Below the pieces are notes generated by a model. The model was not told the origin of the DNA and ran no database searches. It saw nothing but the letters and a program-made list of their open reading frames with translations. Below, piece by piece: positions 24,830-32,144 of a DNA stretch of 34,696 nucleotides (positions within the stretch are counted from its first letter, which is position 1; each line of letters starts with the position of its first letter). This stretch comes from a bacterium (GTDB lineage: Bacteria > Patescibacteriota > Minisyncoccia > Moranbacterales > UBA2206). The stretch is from contig JAJYKZ010000012.1 of the NCBI GenBank assembly GCA_021788105.1, positions 1 to 34,696 on the forward strand, written 5' to 3'. The translations under genes were made by a program, and so were the position numbers.

Positions 24830-26350
24830 ATGGAACTGAGTTTAACAATTCTGGTAATTGGTGTTTTGAGTTTGGCGCTAGGTTATTACATACGCCAAAT
24901 AATCGCTAAAAATCAACTTAACACCGCGGAAAGCAAGGCTGCAAAACTGCTTGAGGAAGCAGAAAAAAAATCGCAAGAAGCGCTTTTGGAAGCGAAAAAT
25001 AAGGCGGTAAATATTCTCGAAGAAGCGAAAAAGAAAGAACAAGAAAGGGAAAATCAAATATTGCGTTCAGAAGAGCGCCTTGAAAAACGCGAAGTGATCC
25101 TCGACAAAAAAATGGAGGAAATTGATCGCGGGCGAATTGTACTAGAAAAAAAGGCCGAAGAAATCAGGCAAATCAGAAAAGAAGTGGAAGAAGCCAGGAG
25201 TCAGGAACTGAAGCGGCTGGAAAAAATTGCCGGACTTTCCAAAGAGGACGCCAAAAAAGTGTTGCTTCAATTGACAGAAGAAGAAAATCGTGATCTGATC
25301 GCCAAAAAAATAAAAAGCTTGGAGCAAGTCGGAATTGAAGAATTGGAAAAGCGGGCGCGGGACATTATGATCCAGGCCATCCAAAAATACGCCGGATCGC
25401 ACGCCGCCGATGCGACAACCAGCACGGTAAGCATCGCTTCTGACGAATTGAAGGGAAGAATCATCGGACGGGAAGGAAGAAATATTAAAGCCCTGGAGAA
25501 ATTGACCGGAATTGAAATTATTGTCGATGATACTCCGGAAGCGATCGTCATTTCCGGATTCGATCCGATCAGAAGAGAAGTGGCGAAGATCGCCATTGAA
25601 AAATTGGTATCCGACGGAAGAATTCATCCGACCAAAATCGAAGAAGCAGTGGAGTATGCCAAAAATGAAATAAACAACAGAATTAAGGAAGCTGGCGAAG
25701 CGGCTGCCTATGATGTCGGAGTGGCCGGATTGGATCCGAAACTGATTCAGATTTTAGGAAGATTGAGATATAGAACCAGCTATGGACAAAATGCCCTTCT
25801 TCATTCTTTGGAAGTGGCGCATCTTTCCGGAGCATTAGCGGCTGAATTGGGTGCGGATGTGGCAATCGCAAAAAAGGCCGGGCTTCTGCATGACATCGGC
25901 AAGGCGGTCGATCACGAAGTGCAAGGGACGCACGTTGAAATCGGAATTAAGATTTTGCAGAAGTTTAATATCGGCAAAGAAGTAATCGAAGCAATGCGGG
26001 CGCATCACGAAGACTATCCTTTTGAAAGTCCGGAATCGATGATTATTGCCGCAGCTGATGCTATTTCGGCCAGCCGTCCGGGCGCTCGAAAAGATACTTT
26101 GGAAAATTATTTGAAGCGTCTGGGAGAATTGGAAGACGTGGCCAATTCTTTTGAAGAAGTGGAAAAAAGTTATGCGATCCAAGCCGGAAGAGAAATCAGA
26201 GTTTTTGTAAAACCGGATAAGATCGACGATTTGGGTGCGATCAAATTAGCGCGTTCAATTGCGGATAAGATTGAAAAGGAGTTGAAATATCCGGGAGAAA
26301 TTAAAGTCAATGTTATTCGAGAAACTAGGGCGATTGAGGTGGCGAGATAG
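24830..26350 (+). CDS. rny: Ribonuclease Y
   Basis: Membrane-anchored endoribonuclease that starts mRNA decay. The 506 residues follow the family plan: N-terminal membrane helix (about 4-24), long coiled coil (about 30-170), KH domain with GREG (213-216), and the HD domain with the HD pair at 354-355 in LLHDIGKAVDHE, then a conserved C-terminus with KVNVIRETRAIEVAR. It is a single-gene unit. An overlapping 79-codon frame at 24670 begins in the -35 box and is a shadow. Confidence 0.97.
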   Translation: MELSLTILVIGVLSLALGYYIRQIIAKNQLNTAESKAAKLLEEAEKKSQEALLEAKNKAVNILEEAKKKEQERENQILRSEERLEKREVILDKKMEEIDRGRIVLEKKAEEIRQIRKEVEEARSQELKRLEKIAGLSKEDAKKVLLQLTEEENRDLIAKKIKSLEQVGIEELEKRARDIMIQAIQKYAGSHAADATTSTVSIASDELKGRIIGREGRNIKALEKLTGIEIIVDDTPEAIVISGFDPIRREVAKIAIEKLVSDGRIHPTKIEEAVEYAKNEINNRIKEAGEAAAYDVGVAGLDPKLIQILGRLRYRTSYGQNALLHSLEVAHLSGALAAELGADVAIAKKAGLLHDIGKAVDHEVQGTHVEIGIKILQKFNIGKEVIEAMRAHHEDYPFESPESMIIAAADAISASRPGARKDTLENYLKRLGELEDVANSFEEVEKSYAIQAGREIRVFVKPDKIDDLGAIKLARSIADKIEKELKYPGEIKVNVIRETRAIEVAR

Positions 26351-26367
26351 CTTGTGGATAAATGCGG

Positions 26368-26397
26368 TTGCTCTACATGAAGCAAAAATTGTACAAT
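26368..26397 (+). promoter_or_regulatory. Promoter of the HU gene
   Basis: TTGCTC (26368-26373), 18-bp spacer, TACAAT (26392-26397). Confidence 0.45.
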
Positions 26398-26432
26398 AAT
26401 AAAAACGATTAGCTAGAAAGGCAGGTGACAAT

Positions 26433-26714
26433 ATGGCAAACATCAACAAAGACGCTTTGGTAACTGACATTGCCAATGCTTCAGGACTTTCTAAAAAGGA
26501 TGTCGAGACCGTTATTGAAGCGATGCAAGATTCCATCACAAAGTCTTTGAGGAATGGTGACAAAATTACTTTAACCGGATTCGGAACCTTCAGGATTTCG
26601 GCGCGCGCCGCCCGCGAAGGCATCAATCCTCAAACGAAAGAAAAAATCCAAATTCCTGCAATGAAAGTTCCGAAATTTACCGCCGGCAAGGCTTTGAAGG
26701 AAGCTGTTAAATAA
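26433..26714 (+). CDS. hup: HU-family DNA-binding protein
   Basis: 93-residue nucleoid protein with the HU/IHF fold: helices in the first 45 residues (NINKDALVTDIANASGLSKK), then GDKITLTGFGTFRISARAAREG and the DNA-binding arm with GINPQTKEKIQIPAMKVPKF. A good ribosome site, AGGCAGGTGA, ends just before ATG 26433. HU and IHF cannot be fully separated by eye, but the arm sequence is HU-like. Its transcript likely continues into a structured 3' region and ends at 26818. Confidence 0.95.
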   Translation: MANINKDALVTDIANASGLSKKDVETVIEAMQDSITKSLRNGDKITLTGFGTFRISARAAREGINPQTKEKIQIPAMKVPKFTAGKALKEAVK

Positions 26715-26730
26715 AATCCTTACAATTAAA

Positions 26731-26783
26731 TCCTTTTTCTGCTTTATAAGCGCAAGCTTTAAAGCGTAAAGCAGATCAAAGGA
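26731..26783 (+). other. Structured 3' region after hup
   Basis: TCCTTT (26731-26736) pairs with AAAGGA (26778-26783), CTGCTTTA (26739-26746) with TAAAGCAG (26767-26774), and an inner AAGC-GCAA-GCTT (26748-26759) makes a GNRA-capped hairpin. It precedes a terminator. It may be a 3'-UTR structure or a small RNA; no family recognised. Confidence 0.45.
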
Positions 26784-26790
26784 TAGGCGC

Positions 26791-26818
26791 AAAAACTCCG
26801 GAAGGGGTTTTTGTTTTT
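26791..26818 (+). terminator. Terminator after hup
   Basis: AAAAACTCC and GGGGTTTTT form a stem capped by GGAA, followed by GTTTTT. Confidence 0.75.
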
Positions 26819-26820
26819 GG

Positions 26821-26849
26821 TTGACTTTTTTAGAAAATTTAGGTAAAGT
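26821..26849 (+). promoter_or_regulatory. Possible promoter of the tRNA-Pro region
   Basis: TTGACT (26821-26826), 17-bp spacer, TAAAGT (26844-26849). The tRNA block starts about 125 nt later. I see no credible gene between them. Confidence 0.4.
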
Positions 26850-27013
26850 TTATGGGTAAGTTAAATTATTTGGCGTGCCTGCGACAATTTCTTACTATGT
26901 TATTTGGACTCAACAGATGAAAATAGATAACCGTACTAGATGGTTGAATCTTTAAAATATAGATAGAAATTGTAGCAGGCGGGGCGTTGTGTAATGGTAG
27001 CGCGCTTTGGCCT

Positions 27014-27126
27014 GCCCGCCTCACCAAAAATTACCGGGATGTTGCGTAATGGTAGCGCGCCTGGTTTGGGACCAGGTAGTCCGAGTTCGAGTCTCGGCAT
27101 CCCGACCGAAGTTTTGGTGGGCGGGT
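27014..27126. repeat. Inverted-repeat arms flanking the inner tRNA-Pro
   Basis: GCCCGCCTCACCAAAA (27014-27029) pairs with TTTTGGTGGGCGGGT (27112-27126), 15 pairs with one bulged T and one G-T wobble. The arms extend the outer anticodon stem and bring the two outer halves together. Confidence 0.75.
27035..27105 (+). tRNA. tRNA-Pro(TGG)
   Basis: 71-nt cloverleaf. The acceptor CGGGATG pairs with CATCCCG, with the proline hallmark C1-G72 and A73. The anticodon stem CCTGG/CCAGG encloses TTTGGGA, anticodon TGG. The T-arm CCGAG-TTCGAGT-CTCGG is the same as in the split outer tRNA. CCA is not encoded. Confidence 0.9.
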
Positions 27127-27166
27127 AAAGGACCAAGTAGTCCGAGTTCGAGTCTCGGCGCCCCGA

Positions 27167-27272
27167 CAATGGACAATTTTTAATTTTTAAGTTAGAATTT
27201 TGAATGAATTTCGAAGTTGGAATTTAGAAATTAAGATTTGATTTAAAATTTAAAATTAAAAATTTTAAACAA
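27167..27272. repeat. AT-rich degenerate repeat between tRNA genes
   Basis: Overlapping AATTT, TTAAAAT and GAATTT words fill this spacer, such as AAAATTTAAAATTAAAAATT near its end. It resembles the AT-rich run within pcrA. No gene or promoter is clear. Confidence 0.4.
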
Positions 27273-27344
27273 GCGGGTGTCGTATAGTGGCTATTATATC
27301 AGCCTTCCAAGCTGAGGAGGTGGGTTCGATTCCCATCACCCGCT
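27273..27344 (+). tRNA. tRNA-Gly(TCC)
   Basis: 72-nt cloverleaf. The acceptor GCGGGTG pairs with CACCCGC; the anticodon stem CAGC/GCTG encloses CTTCCAA, anticodon TCC; the T-arm is GTGGG-TTCGATT-CCCAT. The discriminator is T. CCA is not encoded. Confidence 0.93.
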
Positions 27345-27423
27345 CAAGAATCAGGAAACTTTACTTTGTGGAAAGTTTTTTGAATAAACCAAATATTGCG
27401 CGCTAAACACTGTAGTAATTTTG

Positions 27424-27432
27424 TGCTACAAT
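27424..27432 (+). promoter_or_regulatory. Extended -10 promoter of the 27444 gene
   Basis: TGCTACAAT (27424-27432) with no clear -35. ATG 27444 lies 11 nt beyond, suggesting a leaderless mRNA. Confidence 0.45.
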
Positions 27433-27443
27433 GTTTGGTACTT

Positions 27444-28664
27444 ATGGGGGAACAGGCAAAACGTAAAAATTTTTGGGGAAAAACAAAACTTTTTTTGAAA
27501 AGCAAAGTTCCTTTTTGGATAGCCATCGTTTTTCTGTTGGCTGCCGCGGCTTTTTTGCTGTTCTCAATTAAAAAAACTTATCAGCAAATACAGTCTGATT
27601 ACAAAATAAAAAATCTTCAGATCCATAAAATTCCCGAGCGTCATGAACACAAAGAAAAATTTCCAAAACCAAAGGAAGTTTTTATTCCGAGAAATTTTTC
27701 CATGTCTACCCTTGAGACTCGCGGCTGCGTGGCGGACGGAATACTTTCCGGCTATGGCAGCAAGACAAGCGAAGCAATCAACCTGATCAATCGATCGGCC
27801 TGCCTTTATCTTCATCGGGCGCTGGAAACCTGGGGCAGTACGCCGGATTTTGACGGCGCGGCTGAAAATATCGTTAAGTTTAAAAAACCGGGAATGGTTT
27901 TCGGAATGTTTTTGGCCGAAGCCGTTCGGGACGCCGGAACATATACGGAGCCGGGCACCGGCAAAAAATTCTATTTCGACAAAATGTGCCAACCCGGCAC
28001 GGATGAAAAATGGGGCTGGCATACGTGTTTGGCTGATTTTAATTCCAAAGAATATCGCAGGTACATCGAATCGATCACGCATCGCGCCATGGATTTGGGA
28101 ATTCAGAGCTTTACTTTCGGGCAAATATATTTGCAGGATGGAGAGCCCTTTGGCGCATCTAAAGTGCCCGGCGTGATTAAGAATATGCGCGACTATGCCA
28201 AGAGCAAACATTTGCAAATTGTCATCGGGGCGCAAACCAACGCCATCACCGATTCCAGATATCTTGGAATGTTTGATTATATCGAAGGCGGCGCTGGCAT
28301 TGACCAGCAAGGGAAGATTGAAAACGGTCCGTGCTGGAGCCGGAAGGAGAGCTGCTGGGCGCTGCTGTGGAACAAAGAATTTAGCGCGAAAGCCAAAAAT
28401 GTCCTTCTGGATCTCGATTGGAGCGGCATCCAAGATGATGATATGAGTACGTTCGCCCGCATGGCCCAGGCGGAACGCGGAACCGAACTTAAATATTTGT
28501 ATAATTTTTTTACTTCGCGCAACATGGGATTTTTGATGCCGATGCTGGCGCCTCTTTATCCTGACAACGGCGGCTGTTACGGTCCCAGCAAGCATTTCTA
28601 TTCTCCGGATGATAAGTATAAATGCAAAGATGAAGACATGATCAACGATATTTTTTCCGGCTGA
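27444..28664 (+). CDS. Membrane-anchored extracytoplasmic protein of unknown function
   Basis: Not recognised. The 406-residue protein has a basic N-terminus, one membrane anchor (about 24-46, VPFWIAIVFLLAAAAF), a charged spacer, then a globular domain of about 320 residues. Alternating strand/helix segments such as KPGMVFGMFLAEAV, GIQSFTFGQIYLQDGEPFG, LQIVIGAQTNAIT and KNVLLDLDWSGIQDDD, with acidic residues at strand ends, suggest a TIM-barrel like those of glycoside hydrolases (inference). Eight or more cysteines, several in pairs (CVADG, CLYL, CWSRKESCW, CYGPS, CKDED), suggest disulfides outside the cell. ATG 27444 is chosen because the promoter lies after the TTG at 27396. Confidence 0.78.
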   Translation: MGEQAKRKNFWGKTKLFLKSKVPFWIAIVFLLAAAAFLLFSIKKTYQQIQSDYKIKNLQIHKIPERHEHKEKFPKPKEVFIPRNFSMSTLETRGCVADGILSGYGSKTSEAINLINRSACLYLHRALETWGSTPDFDGAAENIVKFKKPGMVFGMFLAEAVRDAGTYTEPGTGKKFYFDKMCQPGTDEKWGWHTCLADFNSKEYRRYIESITHRAMDLGIQSFTFGQIYLQDGEPFGASKVPGVIKNMRDYAKSKHLQIVIGAQTNAITDSRYLGMFDYIEGGAGIDQQGKIENGPCWSRKESCWALLWNKEFSAKAKNVLLDLDWSGIQDDDMSTFARMAQAERGTELKYLYNFFTSRNMGFLMPMLAPLYPDNGGCYGPSKHFYSPDDKYKCKDEDMINDIFSG

Positions 28665-28710
28665 CAACGGCGGAAAATTTTTCCTATGGGCGAAAGACAA
28701 AAGTTCTAAG

Positions 28711-28738
28711 TTGACAAAAATATAATTCGTGCTAGGCT
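28711..28738 (+). promoter_or_regulatory. Promoter of the surface protein / sortase pair
   Basis: TTGACA (28711-28716), 16-bp spacer, extended -10 TGCTAGGCT (28730-28738). The spacing is the same as for nusA. Confidence 0.5.
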
Positions 28739-28785
28739 GTAGAGTCATTTCTTGAGAAATGAAATAATCAATTTTTAGCGAATAT

Positions 28786-29268
28786 ATGAAAAAAACAACC
28801 CTAGCTTTTGTAGCATTATTTGCGGCAGTCTTTTTGTTTGCCGCAGCCGGACCAGTTTTCGGGGAAAGTTCGTCAACGGCAAGCGCTTCCTCTTCAAGCG
28901 CAAGTTCAAGCGCAAGTTCAAGCACCTCGATCTCAAGTTCCAGCTCAAGCGCGTCTTACTCAAGTTCAGACGCAAGCTCCGTGAGTTCCGCAAGCTCTGC
29001 AAGTTCCGCAAGTTCCGGAAGCTCCAGTTCGGAAAGCGTAAGTGTAAAAGTTAAAACGGAAACTGATCATGATGATCATGATTCAGAAAAACACCATGAG
29101 CACCATGATCATGATGAAACAGTAGTTCCGAAAAAGATGCCTGGCACGGGCGGCGGATTTTTCGGTTCGGCGAATGACAACACTCTTTGGTATGTTTGGT
29201 TTGCCGCTGTCGGCCTTGTTGTTCTGGCTAATGTAATCGCCTACTTCAGCTATTCAAAGAATAAATAA
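28786..29268 (+). CDS. Serine-rich cell-surface protein, probable sortase substrate
   Basis: 160 residues: a signal peptide (about 1-26), a Ser/Ala low-complexity region (about 27-85) coded by repeats of AGCGCAAGTTCA, a His/Asp/Glu-rich stretch (about 92-112, DHDDHDSEKHHEHHDHDE) likely to bind divalent metal, then MPGTG (118-122), a glycine-rich spacer, a membrane segment (about 134-156) and the short basic tail SKNK. Motif, helix and basic tail in that order form a cell-wall sorting signal with Met in place of the usual Leu of LPxTG. The sortase gene starts 13 bp later, so the two are likely partners. Confidence 0.83.
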   Translation: MKKTTLAFVALFAAVFLFAAAGPVFGESSSTASASSSSASSSASSSTSISSSSSSASYSSSDASSVSSASSASSASSGSSSSESVSVKVKTETDHDDHDSEKHHEHHDHDETVVPKKMPGTGGGFFGSANDNTLWYVWFAAVGLVVLANVIAYFSYSKNK

Positions 29269-29281
29269 TAGCATTTCATTT

Positions 29282-29896
29282 ATGAACCGCTTGAATTCAA
29301 TGCTGGAAGATCGAAGAATCTTTTTCTTGAATTTTTTCTTTTCCCTGATTTTGGGGGCATTGCTGATTTTTAATATCGCCATTGACAAAAGTTTGGCCGC
29401 GAACCAAAATAATTCGCATCATTTTTTGGCTTTTCCGATTGCCGCCGAAGCTTCGGTGGGAATTCCGGAGCATTTGATAATTCCGTCTTTAAAAATCAAC
29501 ACCGCCATTGAAGAAGTTGGATTGAGTTCTTCGGGAGAATTGGAAGTTCCCAAAAAATCCGATAATGTCGGCTGGTATCAGCTGGGACCGAGGCCGGGAG
29601 AAGCCGGCAACGCCGTGATTGACGGCCATTTGGACACTTCGGACAGCGCGGCCGTTTTTTGGAATCTGAAAAAATTGAAGCCGGGCGATGAAATCGATGT
29701 CCTTGACGGGCAAGGAAAAAAAACGGCTTTTAAAGTTGATCAACTTCAATCATACAACTTAACCCAGGCTCCGATGGATCAGATTTTCGGAGCGAGCGAC
29801 AGCGCCAATCTTAATCTGATCACATGCGACGGAACTTGGAATGAAGCGATGCATACGTACACGAAAAGACTGGTGGTGTACGCTGAAAAAATGTAG
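29282..29896 (+). CDS. Sortase (class E/F-like)
   Basis: Transpeptidase that cleaves a sorting signal and attaches the protein to the wall. The 204 residues include an N-terminal membrane anchor (about 13-38), IPSLKINTAIEEVGL, H116 in IDGHLDTS, nucleophile C182 in LITCDG and R196 in YTKRLVVY, the complete sortase triad. Length and the GWYQLGPRPGEAGN motif resemble class E/F enzymes. It follows its probable substrate in one operon. The Asp-Gly after the nucleophile is usual. Confidence 0.92.
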   Translation: MNRLNSMLEDRRIFFLNFFFSLILGALLIFNIAIDKSLAANQNNSHHFLAFPIAAEASVGIPEHLIIPSLKINTAIEEVGLSSSGELEVPKKSDNVGWYQLGPRPGEAGNAVIDGHLDTSDSAAVFWNLKKLKPGDEIDVLDGQGKKTAFKVDQLQSYNLTQAPMDQIFGASDSANLNLITCDGTWNEAMHTYTKRLVVYAEKM

Positions 29897-29956
29897 TCTT
29901 CCGGAAACATTTGATTCTGCCGGAAGAATTCGCGGAAATTCCGGAATAAAAAAAGA

Positions 29957-29985
29957 TTGACCGGCAAATCCGGATTTTATATAAT
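29957..29985 (+). promoter_or_regulatory. Promoter of the amidase gene
   Basis: TTGACC (29957-29962), 17-bp spacer, TATAAT (29980-29985). Confidence 0.6.
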
Positions 29986-29990
29986 TCTAA

Positions 29991-30014
29991 AAAAGCGGGG
30001 AACTCCCGTTTTTT
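29991..30014 (+). terminator. Hairpin with T-run between sortase and amidase genes
   Basis: GCGGG (29995-29999) pairs with CCCGT, flanked by A- and T-runs (TTTTTT to 30014). It terminates the sortase unit, but it also lies at the very start of the amidase transcript predicted from the promoter just before it. Confidence 0.55.
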
Positions 30015-30044
30015 AAACATCAATACGGATTTATTTAAACAAAA

Positions 30045-30716
30045 ATGAAAAACAAAAAAATCACAATTATTGTGATCGCCATTGTTTTGGCAGTCGGAAT
30101 GGGCGGGAGCATTATCTGGGCTCTCAAGCCTTTCTCTTATCCGGCGAAAAAAAATATTCTGATAAATTCCAGCAAAAAAATAACCGCTCCAACTGAAGAA
30201 AAGGTTAAGATCAAAACAGAAAAACAATCCGCGGACTCTTTGAATATCATCGACAAACTTGTGAATTGGGGTTTTCAAAAAACTTCCGGAAGAAAAATCG
30301 ACACGATAATTATACATTCATCCTATGACGCGCTGGGAAAAAATCCCTATGATGTTGACGGGCTGGTCGAAGAATATAAAAGTTACGGCGTTTCGCCCCA
30401 CTATCTGATTGACCGCGAAGGCAACATTTACCGTTTGGTTCCTGACGAAGACATTGCCTATCAAGCGGGCGCGGGCCGAACGCCCGATGGACGCACGGAT
30501 GTCAATGCTTTTTCGATCGGCATCGAAATGATGAATGCCAAGACTGATAAAAATACCGGTGTGCAATATGCGTCGCTCAGCAAGCTTCTTTCCTATCTCG
30601 AACAGAAATACAAAATAAAATACGTATTGGGCCATGACCAGATTGCGCCGGGAAGAAAAACCGATCCGTGGAATTTCGACTGGAATCAAATAAAGAGTTT
30701 GGTTCCTGCGTATTAA
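30045..30716 (+). CDS. N-acetylmuramoyl-L-alanine amidase (Amidase_2)
   Basis: Zinc amidase that cuts the bond between muramic acid and the stem peptide. 223 residues: an N-terminal membrane anchor (about 6-27), a Lys-rich spacer, and an Amidase_2 domain with H91 in IIIHSS, YGVSPHYLIDREGNIYRLV, the AFSIGIEMMN motif (E161), H197 in LGHDQIAPGRK, and D207 in KTDPWNF. H91, H197 and D207 match the zinc ligands of the AmpD family. It is anchored outside the membrane and acts on the cell wall or on that of a host or neighbour. Confidence 0.92.
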   Translation: MKNKKITIIVIAIVLAVGMGGSIIWALKPFSYPAKKNILINSSKKITAPTEEKVKIKTEKQSADSLNIIDKLVNWGFQKTSGRKIDTIIIHSSYDALGKNPYDVDGLVEEYKSYGVSPHYLIDREGNIYRLVPDEDIAYQAGAGRTPDGRTDVNAFSIGIEMMNAKTDKNTGVQYASLSKLLSYLEQKYKIKYVLGHDQIAPGRKTDPWNFDWNQIKSLVPAY

Positions 30717-30740
30717 ATTAAGCAGCGGGAGATAAATTTA

Positions 30741-31328
30741 ATGGAAAAAACTATTCGCGATTGCGATACAAAGACAGACGAAGAATTGGTGAGTTTAACG
30801 GCCGACAATCCGGAGATTTACTATTGTCTGATGGCGCGTTACGAAGACAGGCTTTTGCGTTATATCAAAAGGATTTCCAATGTAAACAAGGAAACGGCGG
30901 AAGATCTGGTGCAGGAAATTTTCATCAAAGCTTTTGAAAACATAAATGATTTCGACATCAAGCTGAAGTTTTCTTCCTGGATTTATCGCATCGCCCACAA
31001 TCACGCGGTGAGCCATTGGCGAAAAAACAAAAACGAAGCGCAAGTTTTTTCTTGGGACGAAGATGATAAATTCAAGAATATGTTTGAATCGGAAGAAAAT
31101 CTGGAAAAAGAAATAAGCGCCAAACTTACGGCGGAAAAAATCCGGGCGCTTATCGGTTCGCTCAAGCCCGCCTATCAGGATGCGCTGGTATTGCGCTATT
31201 TGGAAGATAAAAGCTATGAAGACATCAGTGATATTTTGAAAAAACCGGTTGGAACGGTGGGAACGCTTCTGGCCGAGGCGAAGAAAAAATTGCGGGAAAA
31301 AATTAAGAAGGAAAATATTAAACTATGA
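30741..31328 (+). CDS. ECF-type RNA polymerase sigma factor
   Basis: 195 residues with sigma region 2 (DLVQEIFIKAFENINDFD, then FSSWIYRIAHNHAVSHWRK) and region 4 (DALVLRYLEDKSYEDISDIL, then VGTVGTLLAEAKKKLRE). No regions 1 or 3, so group IV. GGGAGA lies 8 nt before ATG 30741. Its TGA stop overlaps the ATG of the next gene (ATGA), so the two are translationally coupled, as is usual for a sigma factor and its membrane regulator. The target promoters cannot be read from one window. Confidence 0.93.
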   Translation: MEKTIRDCDTKTDEELVSLTADNPEIYYCLMARYEDRLLRYIKRISNVNKETAEDLVQEIFIKAFENINDFDIKLKFSSWIYRIAHNHAVSHWRKNKNEAQVFSWDEDDKFKNMFESEENLEKEISAKLTAEKIRALIGSLKPAYQDALVLRYLEDKSYEDISDILKKPVGTVGTLLAEAKKKLREKIKKENIKL

Positions 31329-32113
31329 GCACAAACATAAGCCAAAAAGTTTTTGAAAAAATCAGGAAAAAAGAAATTTCGGCCAAGCCGAGGTGGCGGT
31401 TTGTTTTGGCGCATTTTTTGGTAGGGCTGCTTCTGATTGTGTTTATTCTTGTCGGCGCGCTGTTGTTGGGATTGATCATTGAATTGGCGGTTCAATTCAA
31501 CGCTCTGGAAGTTCTTGGTTATTCGGGCGGCAGGGTTTTGCTGGCCAGTCTTCCGTATTTTTGGATAATCTTGGTGCTGGCCTTTTCAGTCTTGGGAGTC
31601 TTCGAGTTCTTTAAAACCAGACACGGATACAGATATAATTCCCGCTATGTGGCTTTGGGGTTCGCGGCGCTCGTTCTGATTTTGGGCGCCGGTTCTTATG
31701 CTGCCGGATTTTCCGGAAAAACGGAAAACTATCTGGAAAAAAATATTTCTTTTTACAGCGATCTGACAAAAACTCCAAGCCAATTCTGGTCGCAACCGGA
31801 GAGCGGATTGATTTCGGGAAGAATAATTTCGAACGGAAATAATTCTTTCAAACTGCAAGACCAGAACGGAAATTATTGGATGGTCAATTGTTCCGGCGCA
31901 AATTGGGAGGGCCGGGCGCAAAACAAAGCCGGCGCGGAAATAAAAATAATCGGCGAACAGACAGGCAGCGGACAGTTCAGAGCCGGAGAAATCAGTCCGT
32001 GGACCGGCATGGGAATGATGATGCGAGGCGGCGGACAAAACGGATCTTACGGTCCGGCCGCCGGCGGCTATGAAATGGGGCCGGGAATGATGCGCGGGAT
32101 GATGGGAAATTAA
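31325..32113 (+). CDS. Membrane protein coupled to the sigma factor, possible anti-sigma factor
   Basis: 262 residues: a cytoplasmic N-terminus (about 1-26), three membrane helices (about 27-58, 70-93 and 108-128), then an external domain (about 150-225) with an OB-like strand pattern (SGLISGRIISNGNNSFKLQD), and a Met/Gly-rich tail (GMGMMMRGGG, GPGMMRGMMGN). The position and coupling suggest an anti-sigma factor, although no zinc-binding HxxxCxxC motif is seen in the short N-terminus. The methionine-rich tail is like copper-binding regions, so it may sense metal (inference). Confidence 0.8.
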   Translation: MSTNISQKVFEKIRKKEISAKPRWRFVLAHFLVGLLLIVFILVGALLLGLIIELAVQFNALEVLGYSGGRVLLASLPYFWIILVLAFSVLGVFEFFKTRHGYRYNSRYVALGFAALVLILGAGSYAAGFSGKTENYLEKNISFYSDLTKTPSQFWSQPESGLISGRIISNGNNSFKLQDQNGNYWMVNCSGANWEGRAQNKAGAEIKIIGEQTGSGQFRAGEISPWTGMGMMMRGGGQNGSYGPAAGGYEMGPGMMRGMMGN

Positions 32114-32144
32114 TTCTTCAAAAAATTAATTAACAACAAATCAT

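Larger units (their letters stand above)
26980..27166 (+). pseudogene. Split tRNA-Pro-like gene interrupted by a second tRNA-Pro
   Basis: The two halves are 26980-27010 and about 27130-27166. They form one acceptor stem, CGGGGCG with CGCCCCG, with C1-G72 and A73 as expected for proline tRNA. The 5' half has the D-arm, the 3' half has the variable and T-arm (CCGAG-TTCGAGT-CTCGG). The break is in the anticodon arm: CTTTGG on one side and CCAAG on the other, so no normal anticodon loop remains. The 120-nt insert has inverted arms (27014-27029 and 27112-27126) and holds an intact tRNA-Pro. The outer acceptor pairs differ from the inner ones, so the halves belong together. It is either a dead gene or a precursor processed in an unusual way. 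Confidence 0.7.

Noticed and set aside
24670..24909. 79-codon frame upstream of and overlapping rny
   Set aside because: It starts inside the -35 box of the rny promoter, overlaps the RNase Y start by 80 nt and has no ribosome site or recognisable features.
26852..26920. 22-codon frame before the tRNA-Pro block
   Set aside because: Its ATG is 2 nt after the -10 box, there is no ribosome site and the peptide has no notable feature.
27564..28925. 453-codon minus-strand frame opposite the 27444 and 28786 genes
   Set aside because: It spans two genes and a promoter on the other strand; the plus-strand products have anchors and signals that this frame lacks.
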